Origin: Burkholderia stagnalis
GTDB lineage: Bacteria > Pseudomonadota > Gammaproteobacteria > Burkholderiales > Burkholderiaceae
Direction of reading: 5' to 3'
Assembly: GCF_902830275.1 (NCBI RefSeq)
Contig: NZ_CADESW010000002.1
Location: 434,001-498,000 of the forward strand
Length of the DNA stretch: 64,000 nucleotides
The notes under the pieces were generated by a model. That model had not been told where the DNA came from. It saw only the letters and a program-made list of their open reading frames with translations, and made no database searches. Numbering within the stretch: position 1 is the stretch's first letter; every line of letters starts with the position of its first letter. Below are positions 1-9,250 of the stretch, piece by piece. The translations under genes and the position numbers were made by a program.

Positions 1-1211
1 ACGTGCTCGCGCACGAGCGGCGACGGATCGTCCGCGCGCGCGCGCAGCGCGGCGACGATCGCGTCCCGCGCGCCCGGCGCGAGCCGCCCGGCCGGCGCGC
101 GCAGCGCGTTGCCGAGCCCGACCGCGAGGTTGCGCAGCCAGCATTCGTGGCCGATGCGCCGGATCGCGCTGCCCTGCATCCGCGTATCGAACTCGTCCGC
201 GCTCCAGCCGAACAGCTCGACGAGCGTCGCGCGATCGAGCCCGTGCCGCACGTCGAAATCGGCGACCGGCGCCGCCTGCGCGAACTTGTTCCACGGGCAC
301 ACCAGTTGGCAGTCGTCGCACCCGTACACGCGATTGCCGATCAGCGGCCGCAGCGGCTCGGGGATGCTGCCTTTCAGTTCGATCGTCAGATACGAAATGC
401 AGCGCCGCGCATCGACGTGGTACGGCGCGACGATCGCGCCGGTCGGGCACGCGCCGATGCAGCGCGTGCAGCTGCCGCAATGCGCGCCCGGGGTTTCGGG
501 CGCCGCGTCGGGAGCGGTCTGCGCATCGGTCGGCAGCGGGATGTCGACGTAGATCTCGCCGAGGAAGAACAGCGAGCCCGCGTCACGCTGCAGCAATAGC
601 GTGTGCTTGCCGCGCCAGCCGATGCCCGCCTTCTGCGCGAGCTCGACCTCGAGCACCGGCGCGGAATCGGTGAACACGCGGTGACCGAACGCGCCGATCT
701 CGCCCTCGATGCGCTCGGCGAGCGTCTGCAGGCGGTTGCGCAGCACCTTGTGATAGTCGCGGCCGCGCGCATAGATCGACACGACGGCGGCCTGCGGATC
801 GTCGAGCCGCGCCAGTTCGCGAGCGCGCCAGTCGCGCGGCGCAAGCGCGCCGGACGTGTCGTCATGCGTGTCGCCCGCGAGCGTGTCGGCCGGCAGATAG
901 GCGAGCCGGGCCGAGATCACGCGTCGCGTACCGGCCACAAGTTCGGCCGGCCGCGCGCGTTTCATCCCATGTTTCGCCATATAATCCATTTCGCCGTGGC
1001 ATCCGGCTTCCAGCCAGGCGGCGAGGCCCGCTTCGGCATCCGAGAGATCGGTATCGCTGATGCCGATCGCCCCGAAACCCAATTCGCGCCCCCACGCCCT
1101 GATGCGCGCGGCGAGCGCAGTCAACGCCGCATCGTCGAGGACGCACGGCGCCGCGCCTTCGACCTCGGTCGAATGCGTATCGGATGCGGCGAGTTCCGGT
1201 AATCGGTTCAT
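1..1211 (-). CDS. queG: Epoxyqueuosine reductase QueG (C-terminus beyond window)
   Basis: Reduces epoxyqueuosine to queuosine in tRNA wobble position 34, a cytoplasmic cobalamin- and Fe-S-dependent step. The minus-strand frame is open from an ATG at 1211 to the window edge, giving about 403 codons. The two ferredoxin-like cysteine clusters of the family are in frame: CGSCTRCIGACP near 444-480 and CDDCQLVCPWN near 295-330. The N-terminal part carries the expected cobalamin-binding-domain sequence (for example HGEMDYM). No stop is reached, so the C-terminal HEAT-like part is only partly visible. The start codon lies 17 bp from the start of the divergent tsaE, so its promoter must overlap the tsaE coding region. 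Identification is firm; only the end is missing. Confidence 0.93.
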   Translation of the reverse strand, partial: MNRLPELAASDTHSTEVEGAAPCVLDDAALTALAARIRAWGRELGFGAIGISDTDLSDAEAGLAAWLEAGCHGEMDYMAKHGMKRARPAELVAGTRRVISARLAYLPADTLAGDTHDDTSGALAPRDWRARELARLDDPQAAVVSIYARGRDYHKVLRNRLQTLAERIEGEIGAFGHRVFTDSAPVLEVELAQKAGIGWRGKHTLLLQRDAGSLFFLGEIYVDIPLPTDAQTAPDAAPETPGAHCGSCTRCIGACPTGAIVAPYHVDARRCISYLTIELKGSIPEPLRPLIGNRVYGCDDCQLVCPWNKFAQAAPVADFDVRHGLDRATLVELFGWSADEFDTRMQGSAIRRIGHECWLRNLAVGLGNALRAPAGRLAPGARDAIVAALRARADDPSPLVREH

Positions 1212-1228
1212 CGCACTATTTTACGAGA

Positions 1229-1783
1229 ATGCCAGCTCCGCACAGCCATACGCCACCTGCCGCCATGCTGCCCGCCCCGCTCGCGGAGCGCGTGATCGCG
1301 CTCGCCGACGAAGCGGCGACCGAGGCCTTCGGCGCACGCTTCGCGCAGGCGCTCGACGCGGCGCGCGCCGAACTGGCCCGCGCGCACGCGTTCGACGGCC
1401 TGCAGATCCAGCTGGTCGGCGATCTCGGCGCAGGCAAGACGTCCCTCGTGCGCGCGATCCTGCGCGGCCTCGGCCATCGCGGCCGCGTGCGCAGCCCGAC
1501 CTACACGCTCGTCGAGCCGTACGCGCTCGAACGCGAAGATGGGGAACTCGAGGTCTATCACTTCGATCTGTACCGTTTCAACGATCCGGCCGAATGGTCC
1601 GACGCGGGCTTTCGCGAGTATTTCAATTCCAGCGCGATCTGCCTCGTCGAATGGCCGCAACAGGCGGGCACGCTGCTCGGCGTGCCCGATCTGGTCTTCT
1701 CGCTCGACGTGGACGGCGACGGCCGCGCCCTCACCGTCCGGGCGTACAGCGCTTCAGGAATCGCATGTCTCGAAAGATGTTGA
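1229..1783 (+). CDS. tsaE: tRNA threonylcarbamoyladenosine biosynthesis ATPase TsaE
   Basis: P-loop ATPase that supports the TsaB-TsaD complex in making t6A37 on tRNAs reading ANN codons. The predicted protein has 184 residues. The Walker A motif GDLGAGKTS is at about residues 64-72, followed by SPTYTLVE (about 89-96) and HFDLYR, both typical of the family. It is slightly long for TsaE because of an N-terminal extension; the ATG at 1229 is used because the next in-frame ATG (1265) would leave a shorter but still complete core. The 3' end overlaps the start of amiC by 7-19 bp, so the two are probably co-transcribed, an arrangement common in proteobacteria. Confidence 0.93.
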   Translation: MPAPHSHTPPAAMLPAPLAERVIALADEAATEAFGARFAQALDAARAELARAHAFDGLQIQLVGDLGAGKTSLVRAILRGLGHRGRVRSPTYTLVEPYALEREDGELEVYHFDLYRFNDPAEWSDAGFREYFNSSAICLVEWPQQAGTLLGVPDLVFSLDVDGDGRALTVRAYSASGIACLERC

Positions 1784-3303
1784 TCAAACCGTTCCGCTCG
1801 ATCGAATCGGCGGCCACCGCGACGCACAACTGGCGGCGCCGGCAGATCCTGTGCGCGGGCGCGTCGACGCTGGTGCTCGGCCTCGCGGTGCCGCGGCTCG
1901 CGCACGCGACGTCGGTGCTCGGCGTGCGGGTGTGGCCCGCGCGCGATTACACGCGCGTGACGATCGAATCCGACCAGCCGCTGCAGAATACCCAGCAGCT
2001 GCTGCAGGGGCCCGACCGCCTCGTCGTCGACCTGAACGGGCTCGATCTCGACCAGGCGCTGCGCGACCTCGTGTCGAAGATCGCGCCGAACGATCCGCAG
2101 ATCCACTCGGTGCGCGTCGGCCAGTACCAGCCGCACGTCGTGCGGATGGTGTTCGACCTGAAGGGCTCGGTGAAGCCGCAGGTGTTCACGCTGCCGCCTG
2201 TCGGCACCTACAAGTACCGTCTCGTGTTCGACCTGTATCCGGCCGTCGCGCCCGATCCGCTGACCGACCTGATCGCGCAGACCGAACGCAAGGAACAGCA
2301 GCTCAACGAAGCCGCGCGCGCGCAGCAGGTGCAGCCGCCGACCGCGCTGAGCGGCCCGACGCAGCCGCCGGCGGGCAACGACAACAGCGACGCGTTCTTC
2401 CAGCGCTTCGCGCAGAACTCCCCGGGCGCGACGCCGACGCCGCGCACGCCGCCGGCCGCGACGGGCGGCACGCCCGCCGCGCCGGCGAAGCCCGCGGTCA
2501 AGCCGCCGCCCGTCATCGCGCGCAAGGATGACGACGACGCCGACGACGACACCTACAAGTTCACCGCGCCGAAATCCGGCAAGGGCGGCACGGTGCGCCT
2601 GCTGACGGTCGCGATCGACCCGGGCCACGGCGGCGAGGATCCGGGCGCGATCGGCGGAAACGGCACGTACGAGAAGCACGTCGCGCTCGACATCGCGAAG
2701 AAGCTGCGCGCGAAGATCGACGCCGCGCCGAACATGCGCGCGATGATGACGCGCGACGCCGACTTCTTCGTGCCGCTCAACGTGCGCGTGCAGAAGGCGC
2801 GCCGCGTCGGCGCGGATCTCTTCGTGTCGATCCACGCGGACGCGTTCACAACGCCGTCGGCGCGCGGCTCGTCGGTGTTCGCGCTGTCGGACCACGGCGC
2901 GTCGAGCGCGGCGGCCCGCTGGCTCGCGAACAAGGAAAACGCGTCGGACCTGATCGGCGGGATCAACATCAAGACCCAGGACGCGGCCGTGAGCCGCGCG
3001 CTGTTCGACATGTCGACCACCGCGCAGATCCGCGACTCGCTGCGCTACGGCAACTACGTGCTGAAGGAAGTCGGCGGCATCAACAAGCTGCACAAGGGCT
3101 CGGTCGAGCAAGCCGGGTTCGCGGTGCTGAAGGCGCCCGACATTCCGTCGATCCTCGTCGAGACCGCATTCATCAGCAACCCGGACGAAGAGCGCCGCCT
3201 GAACGACGACAGCTACCGCGACGAGATGGCCGACGCGATCTTCCGCGGCATCAAGCGCTATTTCGCGGCGAACCCGCCGCTCGCGAAGAACCGGATGGCC
3301 TGA
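1765..3303 (+). CDS. amiC: N-acetylmuramoyl-L-alanine amidase AmiC, Tat-exported
   Basis: Periplasmic zinc amidase that cleaves the stem peptide from MurNAc and separates daughter cells at septation. The 512-residue protein begins with a Tat-type signal (arginine run RRRQ, then a hydrophobic stretch ending AHA). An AMIN domain follows (about 45-145), then a Pro/Ala/Gln-rich linker (about 190-270) with an acidic patch, then an Amidase_3 catalytic domain. Zinc-site sequences are visible: IDPGHGGEDPG, SIHADAF and LVETAFISN. The ATG at 1765 overlaps tsaE by 19 bp; an ATG at 1777 is an alternative. The twin-arginine signal matches E. coli AmiC, which is Tat-dependent. Family assignment is firm, and AmiC is preferred over AmiA/B because of the AMIN domain. 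Confidence 0.93.
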   Translation: MSRKMLIKPFRSIESAATATHNWRRRQILCAGASTLVLGLAVPRLAHATSVLGVRVWPARDYTRVTIESDQPLQNTQQLLQGPDRLVVDLNGLDLDQALRDLVSKIAPNDPQIHSVRVGQYQPHVVRMVFDLKGSVKPQVFTLPPVGTYKYRLVFDLYPAVAPDPLTDLIAQTERKEQQLNEAARAQQVQPPTALSGPTQPPAGNDNSDAFFQRFAQNSPGATPTPRTPPAATGGTPAAPAKPAVKPPPVIARKDDDDADDDTYKFTAPKSGKGGTVRLLTVAIDPGHGGEDPGAIGGNGTYEKHVALDIAKKLRAKIDAAPNMRAMMTRDADFFVPLNVRVQKARRVGADLFVSIHADAFTTPSARGSSVFALSDHGASSAAARWLANKENASDLIGGINIKTQDAAVSRALFDMSTTAQIRDSLRYGNYVLKEVGGINKLHKGSVEQAGFAVLKAPDIPSILVETAFISNPDEERRLNDDSYRDEMADAIFRGIKRYFAANPPLAKNRMA

Positions 3304-3352
3304 CCGGCATTCGCATCGCGCCGCCGGCCGGGCACCGCACGGCCGGCGCGCA

Positions 3353-4234
3353 TCACTGCGCCGCGACGCGGCGCATCAGCTTCCCGCCGAACACGTTCAC
3401 CGCGAGCCCGCCCATCACGAGCGCCGCGCCGATCAGCTGCGCGCGCGTGAGGTGCTCGTCGAGCAGCAGCGCCGACGACGCGAGGCCGATGATCGGCACC
3501 AGCAGCGAGAACTGCGCGACCTGCGCGGCCGGATAGCGCGACAGCAGGCGGCTCCACAGCCCGTAGCCGAGCAGCGTCGCGACGAACGCGAGATAGACGA
3601 CCGCGAAGATCGACGCGCCGGTCAGCCCGGCGAGCGCGGCCGCGATGCGCTGCGGCCCCTCGAAGCCGAGCGACAGCAGGAAGAACGGCACCGGCGGCAC
3701 GAGGCTCGCCCACACGACCAGCGACACGAGGTCGGCCTGCCCGACCTTCTTCGTCACGATATTGCCGAGCGCCCACATCGCGGCCGCGCAGATCGTCAGC
3801 AGGAAGCCGGCCAGCGTCATCGCGCGGCCGCCCTGCGACGCGATCACGACGAGGCCGCCGGCGGCGATCGCCAGGCCGAGCAGGTTCTGCACGCGCAGCC
3901 GCTCGCCGAGGAACACCATCGCGAACACGAGCGTGAAGAACGCCTGCGACTGCAGCACGAGCGAGGCGAGCCCGGCCGGCATCCCGACATACATCGCGGT
4001 GAACAGGAGCACGAACTGGCCGAGCTGGATCGTCGCGCCGTACAGCACGAGCAGCCGCCACGAAATCTGCGGCCGGCGCACGAAGAACACCGCCGGCACC
4101 GCCGCGAGCGTGAAGCGCAGCGCGCCGAGCAGCATCGGCGGCATGCCGTGCAGGCCGACCTTGATCACGACGAAGTTCACGCCCCACGCGAGGATCACGA
4201 CCAGTGCCAGCAGCAGATCCTTCGGGGCCATCAT
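3353..4234 (-). CDS. EamA/DMT-family inner-membrane exporter
   Basis: A 293-residue drug/metabolite-transporter-superfamily protein. The sequence is two tandem EamA units giving about ten hydrophobic segments, with the N-terminal signature LAWGVNFVVIK. It resembles the O-acetylserine/cysteine exporter EamA and related RhaT-like proteins, but the substrate cannot be read from the sequence. Two adjacent ATG codons lie at 4234 and 4231; the purine-rich site AAGGAG is 6 nt upstream of the first, so 4234 is used. It is divergent from the pirin gene with about 200 bp between them, and convergent with amiC. Confidence is high for family and low for substrate. Confidence 0.88.
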   Translation of the reverse strand: MMAPKDLLLALVVILAWGVNFVVIKVGLHGMPPMLLGALRFTLAAVPAVFFVRRPQISWRLLVLYGATIQLGQFVLLFTAMYVGMPAGLASLVLQSQAFFTLVFAMVFLGERLRVQNLLGLAIAAGGLVVIASQGGRAMTLAGFLLTICAAAMWALGNIVTKKVGQADLVSLVVWASLVPPVPFFLLSLGFEGPQRIAAALAGLTGASIFAVVYLAFVATLLGYGLWSRLLSRYPAAQVAQFSLLVPIIGLASSALLLDEHLTRAQLIGAALVMGGLAVNVFGGKLMRRVAAQ

Positions 4235-4431
4235 CTCCGTCTCCTTGTCTTGTCGTGTCGCAGCGTATGAAGGTGGCCAGTTTACCGGCCTTTGGCGCGC
4301 CTGCCGGAATCCCGCGCACGCGGCAGGGATTCGGCGCGGCCGCAAGAATCGTACCGCGCGATGCACCGCGCGCAGCCGGCCGGGCGCCAAGTACAATGAC
4401 CCGCATCCCCGCCGCGTCGACAGAATCCGCC

Positions 4432-5313
4432 ATGACCGACTCCATCCAAGCCCTGCTGAAGCCGCACGTGCGCGACATCGGCAACCTGCAGGTGCGCCGC
4501 ACGCTGCCGGCGCTCGCCGCGCGCCTCGTCGGCCCGTTCATCTTCTTCGATCACATGGGGCCCGCGACGCTGCCGGCCGGCACGGGCCTCGACGTGCGCC
4601 CGCATCCGCACATCGGGCTCGCGACCGTCACCTACCTGTTCGACGGCGCGATCCTGCACCGCGACAGCCTCGGCTCGCTGCAGGAAATCGTGCCCGGCGA
4701 CGTCAACTGGATGACGGCCGGGCGCGGCATCGTCCATTCGGAACGCACGCCCGACGCGCTGCGCGAGCGCGGCCACACCGTGCACGGGATCCAGACCTGG
4801 GTCGCGCTGCCGCTCGAGCACGAGACCGACGAGCCGTCGTTCGAGCACCATGAAGCCGCAACGCTGCCGAAACGGGCTGCGGACGGCGTGTCGCTGACGG
4901 TGATCGCCGGCGACGCGTTCGGCCTGCGCTCGCCCGTCACGACCTTTTCGCGCACGCTGTACGTCGCCGCCGAGTTCGCGCCCGGCGGCAGCCTCGTGCT
5001 CGATGCGTCCCATCAGGAGCGCGCGGTCTATCTGGTCGAAGGCGACCTGGCGATCGACGGCACGCCGCTCGAAACCGCGCAGATGGCCGTGCTCGTGCCG
5101 GGCGCGACCGTCGCGCTGACGAGCGGCGCCGGCGCGCGCGTGATGGTGCTCGGCGGCGACCGCCTCGAGGGCGAGCGCTTCATCGACTGGAATTTCGTCG
5201 CGAGCAGCCGCGACGCGATCGAGCGCGCGAAGGGCGCGTGGACGCGACAGGAAATGGGCAAGGTGCCCGGCGAAACCGAATGGATTCCGCTGCCCGAGCG
5301 CAAGCCGCGTTGA
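4432..5313 (+). CDS. Pirin family protein (bicupin)
   Basis: A 293-residue two-cupin pirin. The N-terminal cupin has the metal-ligand set of the family: His58 and His60 in HPHIG, His102 and Glu104 in the GIVHSE segment, aligning by eye with His56/His58/His101/Glu103 of human pirin. Bacterial pirins such as YhhW have quercetinase activity in vitro; the physiological role is usually unknown. The ATG at 4432 gives the usual family N-terminus; an in-frame ATG at 4396 would add 12 residues. It is followed 56 bp later by cnoX on the same strand and may be co-transcribed. No sign of transfer or damage. Confidence 0.9.
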   Translation: MTDSIQALLKPHVRDIGNLQVRRTLPALAARLVGPFIFFDHMGPATLPAGTGLDVRPHPHIGLATVTYLFDGAILHRDSLGSLQEIVPGDVNWMTAGRGIVHSERTPDALRERGHTVHGIQTWVALPLEHETDEPSFEHHEAATLPKRAADGVSLTVIAGDAFGLRSPVTTFSRTLYVAAEFAPGGSLVLDASHQERAVYLVEGDLAIDGTPLETAQMAVLVPGATVALTSGAGARVMVLGGDRLEGERFIDWNFVASSRDAIERAKGAWTRQEMGKVPGETEWIPLPERKPR

Positions 5314-5369
5314 AAAAACCGGCCGCCGCCCCCATCCTGCCCTCATTCGAACTCAAGAGAACGAACGCC

Positions 5370-6218
5370 ATGGACACCACGCTTGCCACTTTCGAGAAAG
5401 ACGTCATCGAGGCGTCGCTGGACACGCCCGTGCTGGTCGACTTCTGGGCGCCGTGGTGCGGCCCGTGCAAGACGCTCGGCCCGCTGCTGGAAAAGCTCGA
5501 AAGCGACTACGCGGGCCGCTGGAAGCTCGTGAAGGTCAACGTCGACGAAAACCAGGAACTGGCCGCGCACTTCCAGACGCGCAGCATTCCGCACGTGATC
5601 GCGTTCGCCGACGGGCGCCCGGTCGATCAGTTCGTCGGCGTGCTGCCCGAGGGGCAGCTGCGCGCGTTCCTCGACCGGCTGCTGCCGGCGCCGGAAGAAG
5701 CCGAACATCGCGCCGCGCAGGTCGCGATGGCGGAATCGCGCTTCGACGACGCGCTCGGCCACCTCGAGGCCGCGCTCGCGCTGAACCCCGGCTTCGACGA
5801 CGCGCGGCTCGACCTGATCGAGCTCCTGCTCGCGCACAACCAGGTGGACGCGGCGCGCGCCGAGACCGAACGGCTGTCGCCGCAGGTGACGCAGGGCGGC
5901 GATGCGCGCTACCAGGCGATCATGACCCGTTTCGACGCGCTCGACGCGACCGCCGACCTGCCGCCGACCGACGCGCTCGAAGCCCGCATCGCGGCGAATC
6001 CGGCCGATCTCGACGCGCGCTTCGATCTCGCGCAGAGCCTGATCGCGCGGCGCGCCTATGAAGGCGCGCTCGAGCAGTTGCTGGAAATCGTGCTGCGCGA
6101 CCGCGCCTACGGCGACGACGTCGGCCGCAAGACGATGATTTCGGTGTTCGAGCTGGCGGGCGACCGCCCCGATATCGTCGCCGCGTGGCGGCGCAAGCTG
6201 AGCATGGCGCTCAACTGA
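5370..6218 (+). CDS. cnoX: Chaperedoxin CnoX (YbbN): thioredoxin domain plus TPR
   Basis: A 282-residue cytoplasmic protein. It has a thioredoxin fold (about 1-108) followed by TPR-like helices, the architecture of CnoX/YbbN, which protects proteins from oxidation and hands clients to GroEL and DnaK. The thioredoxin motif is WCGPC with Cys30 and Cys33, so this copy can act as a genuine disulfide oxidoreductase. The E. coli protein lacks the first cysteine, whereas Caulobacter-type CnoX keeps the pair. cis-Pro is present in SIPHV. The ATG at 5370 is preceded by the purine-rich sequence AAGAGAACG. It sits between pirin and the convergent tcdA. Confidence 0.9.
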   Translation: MDTTLATFEKDVIEASLDTPVLVDFWAPWCGPCKTLGPLLEKLESDYAGRWKLVKVNVDENQELAAHFQTRSIPHVIAFADGRPVDQFVGVLPEGQLRAFLDRLLPAPEEAEHRAAQVAMAESRFDDALGHLEAALALNPGFDDARLDLIELLLAHNQVDAARAETERLSPQVTQGGDARYQAIMTRFDALDATADLPPTDALEARIAANPADLDARFDLAQSLIARRAYEGALEQLLEIVLRDRAYGDDVGRKTMISVFELAGDRPDIVAAWRRKLSMALN

Positions 6219-6260
6219 CCGGAACCGGGGCCGGCGCGCGGCCGCGCGCCAGCCCCGCCG

Positions 6261-7115
6261 TCATGCGACGGCCCGCGCCGCGATCGCCCGCAGCGCATGC
6301 GCGGCGGCCGCGAAGCCGAAGCTCGCGGTCACGCACACGCTCGAGCCGAATCCCGCGCAGTTCAGCCCCGCGACATGCGCGGCCGCGGACGGCTCCGCGC
6401 CGTCCTCGAGGTCGCAGGCGGCCGCTTCCGGATAGATCAGCGGCTCGTCCGAATACACGGCGCTGACCTTGAAGCGCGCCTTCGGCCCGCGCGGAAAGCC
6501 GTGCTGCTTGCGCAGCTGCGCGCGCACCTTCGACAGCAGCGGATCCTGGATCGTCAGCGCGAGATCGTCGATGCGGATCCGGGTCGGGTCGAGCTGGCCG
6601 CCCGCGCCGCCGACCGTGACGAGCGGCTGCCCTTTCGCGACGCACCACGCGATCAGCGCGACCTTCGTGCGCACGCTGTCGATCGCGTCGATCACATAGT
6701 CGAAGCCGCCGCCGAGCAGCGCGTCGAAATTGTCCGGCTCCGCGAAATCCTCGATCCGGTTCACGCGGCAGGCGGGATCGATCAGCGCGATCCGCTCGGC
6801 CATCGCGTCGACCTTCGGCTTGCCGTAGTTGCCGTCGAGCGCGTGGATCTGCCGGTTCGTGTTGCTTTCGGCAACGTTGTCGAGATCGACGAGCGTCAGC
6901 GTGCCGATCGCGCTGCGTGCGAGCGCCTCGGCCGTCCACGAGCCGACCCCGCCGATGCCGATCACCGCGACGTGCGCGCGCTCGAACGCGGTGAGCGCCG
7001 GCGCGCCGTACAGCCGCGCGATGCCGCCGAAGCGCCGCGCGCGATCCACGTCAAGCTGATTCGTCGGGCTCGGGGTAAGATCAGAAGTTATCGGGGCGGC
7101 GTGTGTGGAGGACAT
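6261..7115 (-). CDS. tcdA: tRNA threonylcarbamoyladenosine dehydratase TcdA
   Basis: E1-like ATP-dependent enzyme that dehydrates t6A37 to cyclic t6A. The 284-residue protein carries the nucleotide-binding GIGGVGSW at about residues 53-60, the acidic loop after LTLVDLD, the NTNRQ segment of ThiF/MoeB/HesA proteins, and a C-terminal hydrophobic helix (AAAAHAL). The start is the ATG at 7115 (MSSTHAAP); an upstream in-frame extension to 7253 lacks family similarity. It is divergent from pdxH with 128 bp between starts. It complements tsaE and the Sua5-type tsaC, which are also in this window. Confidence 0.92.
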   Translation of the reverse strand: MSSTHAAPITSDLTPSPTNQLDVDRARRFGGIARLYGAPALTAFERAHVAVIGIGGVGSWTAEALARSAIGTLTLVDLDNVAESNTNRQIHALDGNYGKPKVDAMAERIALIDPACRVNRIEDFAEPDNFDALLGGGFDYVIDAIDSVRTKVALIAWCVAKGQPLVTVGGAGGQLDPTRIRIDDLALTIQDPLLSKVRAQLRKQHGFPRGPKARFKVSAVYSDEPLIYPEAAACDLEDGAEPSAAAHVAGLNCAGFGSSVCVTASFGFAAAAHALRAIAARAVA

Positions 7116-7210
7116 GGCAGCAAGGAAAGCGTAAGTCGTGCAGCCCCGTATTTTGCCTGATCTCCCCGCCACCACGCGCCACTGTGCACGCACGTTTCTT
7201 GCGCCTTCGC

Positions 7211-7216
7211 TATACT
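7211..7216 (+). promoter_or_regulatory. Possible -10 element for pdxH
   Basis: TATACT lies 28 bp upstream of the pdxH ATG and matches five of six bases of the sigma-70 -10 consensus. No convincing -35 is present 16-18 bp upstream, so this is a weak call. If used, the leader would be about 20 nt. Confidence 0.3.
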
Positions 7217-7243
7217 GGCCCCAGATTGAAGCGTTTGCATAAC

Positions 7244-7888
7244 ATGACGACACTCGCTGATCTCCGCATCAATTATTCGCGTGCTTCGCTCGACGAAGCC
7301 GACGCCGCCCCGAACCCCTTCGCCCAGTTCGACCGCTGGTTCAAGGAGGCGCTCGCCGCCAAGCTTCCCGAGCCGAACACGATGACGCTCGCCACCGTCG
7401 GCGAGACCGGCCGGCCATCGGCACGGATCGTGCTCATCAAGGCCGTCGACGAACGCGGGTTCGTGTTCTTCACCAATTACGAAAGCCGCAAGGGCCACGA
7501 CCTCGCCGCGCATCCGTATGCCGCGCTGCTGTTCTACTGGATCGAGCTCGAACGGCAGGTGCGCATCGAAGGCCGCATCGAGAAGACGACCGACGAGGAA
7601 AGCGACCGCTATTTCGCGTCGCGGCCGCTCGGCTCGCGCATCGGCGCGTGGGCGTCGGAGCAGAGCGCGGTGATCGACAGCCGCGCGACGCTCGAAGCGC
7701 GCGAAAAGGAAATCAGTACGCGCTACGGCGACGACCCGCCGCGGCCGCCGCACTGGGGCGGCTACCGCCTCGTGCCCGAGTCGCTCGAATTCTGGCAGGG
7801 CCGCCCGTCGCGGCTGCACGACCGGCTGCTGTATACGCGCGACACCGCAGCACCGCACGGCTGGACGATTTCGCGCCTGTCGCCGTAA
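7244..7888 (+). CDS. pdxH: Pyridoxamine/pyridoxine 5'-phosphate oxidase
   Basis: FMN-dependent oxidase producing pyridoxal 5'-phosphate in the last step of B6 synthesis and salvage. The 214-residue length is typical. The FMN/substrate-binding sequences ARIVLIK and [10 protein letters not shown] are present, as are EGRIEK and the C-terminal dimerisation sequence (SLEFWQG ... RLHDR ... WTISRLSP) that closes the family. The ATG at 7244 gives the normal N-terminus. A strong GC hairpin without a T-run follows at 7933-7957. PLP made here feeds kynureninase among many others, but the genes are not linked. Confidence 0.95.
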   Translation: MTTLADLRINYSRASLDEADAAPNPFAQFDRWFKEALAAKLPEPNTMTLATVGETGRPSARIVLIKAVDERGFVFFTNYESRKGHDLAAHPYAALLFYWIELERQVRIEGRIEKTTDEESDRYFASRPLGSRIGAWASEQSAVIDSRATLEAREKEISTRYGDDPPRPPHWGGYRLVPESLEFWQGRPSRLHDRLLYTRDTAAPHGWTISRLSP

Positions 7889-7932
7889 ACGCCGCCACGC
7901 GCGCTGCCGACACGTATTTCGTATTGCAACCG

Positions 7933-7957
7933 GGCGCCCGCCGAACGGGCGGGCGCC
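7933..7957 (+). terminator. GC-rich hairpin between pdxH and cfa
   Basis: A perfect 10-bp inverted repeat (GGCGCCCGCC / GGCGGGCGCC) with a 5-nt loop lies 45 bp after the pdxH stop. There is no T-tract, so it may be a weak terminator or a 3'-end-protecting hairpin. Confidence 0.4.
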
Positions 7958-8006
7958 GGTCAAGAAGCTTGGCTGTATTCGATTCAACGGACAACGGAGA
8001 TTCCAA

Positions 8007-9227
8007 ATGTTCTGGGAAAAGAAGCTGGCACAGTGGGCGGACGAAGTACGGGCGAAGGCGAACATTCCGGCGCGCCTCGTGTTGTGGAACGGCGATCAGC
8101 TCGATTTCGGCACGTTCGCCGCGCCGCAGGTCACGCTGAAGGTCAACAGCGCGTCGGCGCTGCCGCTGCTGCTCGAACCGAGCCTCGACAACCTCGGCGA
8201 GGCGTACGTGAAGGGCAAGATCGACATCGACGGCAAGCTGTCCGACATCATCAACATCGGCTACTCGCTCGCGCGCAGCACGGTGACGAGCGCGAGCAAG
8301 CTCGCGCGCGTGAGGCGCTACTTCAGCCACACGAAGAACACCGACAAGAAGGCAATCCAGTATCACTACGACGTGTCGAACGAGTTCTACAGGCTGTGGC
8401 TCGACGAGAACATGGTCTACTCGTGCGCGTACTTCGAGAACGGCGACGAGGATCTCGCGACCGCGCAGATCAAGAAGATCGACCACATCCTCACGAAGAT
8501 CCAGCTGCAGCCGGGCCAGCGCCTGCTCGACATCGGCTGTGGCTGGGGCGCGCTGGTGCTGCGCGCGGCGAGCAAGTTCGGCGCGCAATGCCTCGGCGTG
8601 ACGCTGTCGCAGAACCAGTTCGACCTCGCGACCGAGCGCGTGAAGGCGGCCGGGCTGCAGGACCAGATCGAGATCCGCCTGCAGGACTACCGCGAGATCG
8701 ACGGCCAGTTCGATCGCATCACGAGCGTCGGGATGTTCGAGCACGTCGGCCGCAAGAACCTGCCGCTCTACTTCTCGCGCGTGCGCGAGCTGCTCGCCGA
8801 CGACGGCATCGCGATGAACCACGGCATCACGTCGACCGATGCCGAAAGCGGCGAAACCGCGCTCGGCGGCGGCGAGTTCATCGACCGCTACGTGTTCCCG
8901 GACGGCGAGCTGCCGCACATCAGCCTCGCACTCGAGGCCGCGCAGCGCGGCGGGCTCGAAGCGATTGACGTCGAGAGCCTGCGGCGGCACTATGCGCGCA
9001 CGCTCGACATCTGGACCGACAACTTCGAGGCGAAGGCCGAGGAGGCCAGAAAGCTCGTCGACGACGAAAAATTCCGCATCTGGCGCGTGTACCTCGCCGG
9101 CTGCGCGTATGCGTTCGAGCACGACGACGTGTCGATCTTCCAGATCGTGTGCCGCAAGGCCGGGCAAAGCGCGAAAACGCTGCCGTGGTCGCGGCGCTAT
9201 ATGTACGAACACGCGCTGCCGCGCTAG
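8007..9227 (+). CDS. cfa: Cyclopropane-fatty-acyl-phospholipid synthase
   Basis: SAM-dependent enzyme that adds a methylene bridge across double bonds of membrane phospholipid acyl chains. The 406-residue protein has an N-terminal lipid-binding region and a methyltransferase domain with the SAM motif LLDIGCGWGALV at about residues 172-183. The family segments YHYDVSNEFYRLWLDE, MVYSCAYF, SVGMFEHVG and the C-terminal WRVYLAGCAYAF are all visible. The ATG at 8007 has GGAG 8 nt upstream. Regulation by stationary-phase or acid signals is known in other bacteria; no specific element was recognised here. Confidence 0.94.
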   Translation: MFWEKKLAQWADEVRAKANIPARLVLWNGDQLDFGTFAAPQVTLKVNSASALPLLLEPSLDNLGEAYVKGKIDIDGKLSDIINIGYSLARSTVTSASKLARVRRYFSHTKNTDKKAIQYHYDVSNEFYRLWLDENMVYSCAYFENGDEDLATAQIKKIDHILTKIQLQPGQRLLDIGCGWGALVLRAASKFGAQCLGVTLSQNQFDLATERVKAAGLQDQIEIRLQDYREIDGQFDRITSVGMFEHVGRKNLPLYFSRVRELLADDGIAMNHGITSTDAESGETALGGGEFIDRYVFPDGELPHISLALEAAQRGGLEAIDVESLRRHYARTLDIWTDNFEAKAEEARKLVDDEKFRIWRVYLAGCAYAFEHDDVSIFQIVCRKAGQSAKTLPWSRRYMYEHALPR

Positions 9228-9250
9228 GCGGCGCTTCACGCACGGCATGC

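Noticed and set aside
1558..3111. Minus-strand frame of 517 codons over amiC
   Set aside because: Antisense shadow; no domain, and amiC is certain.
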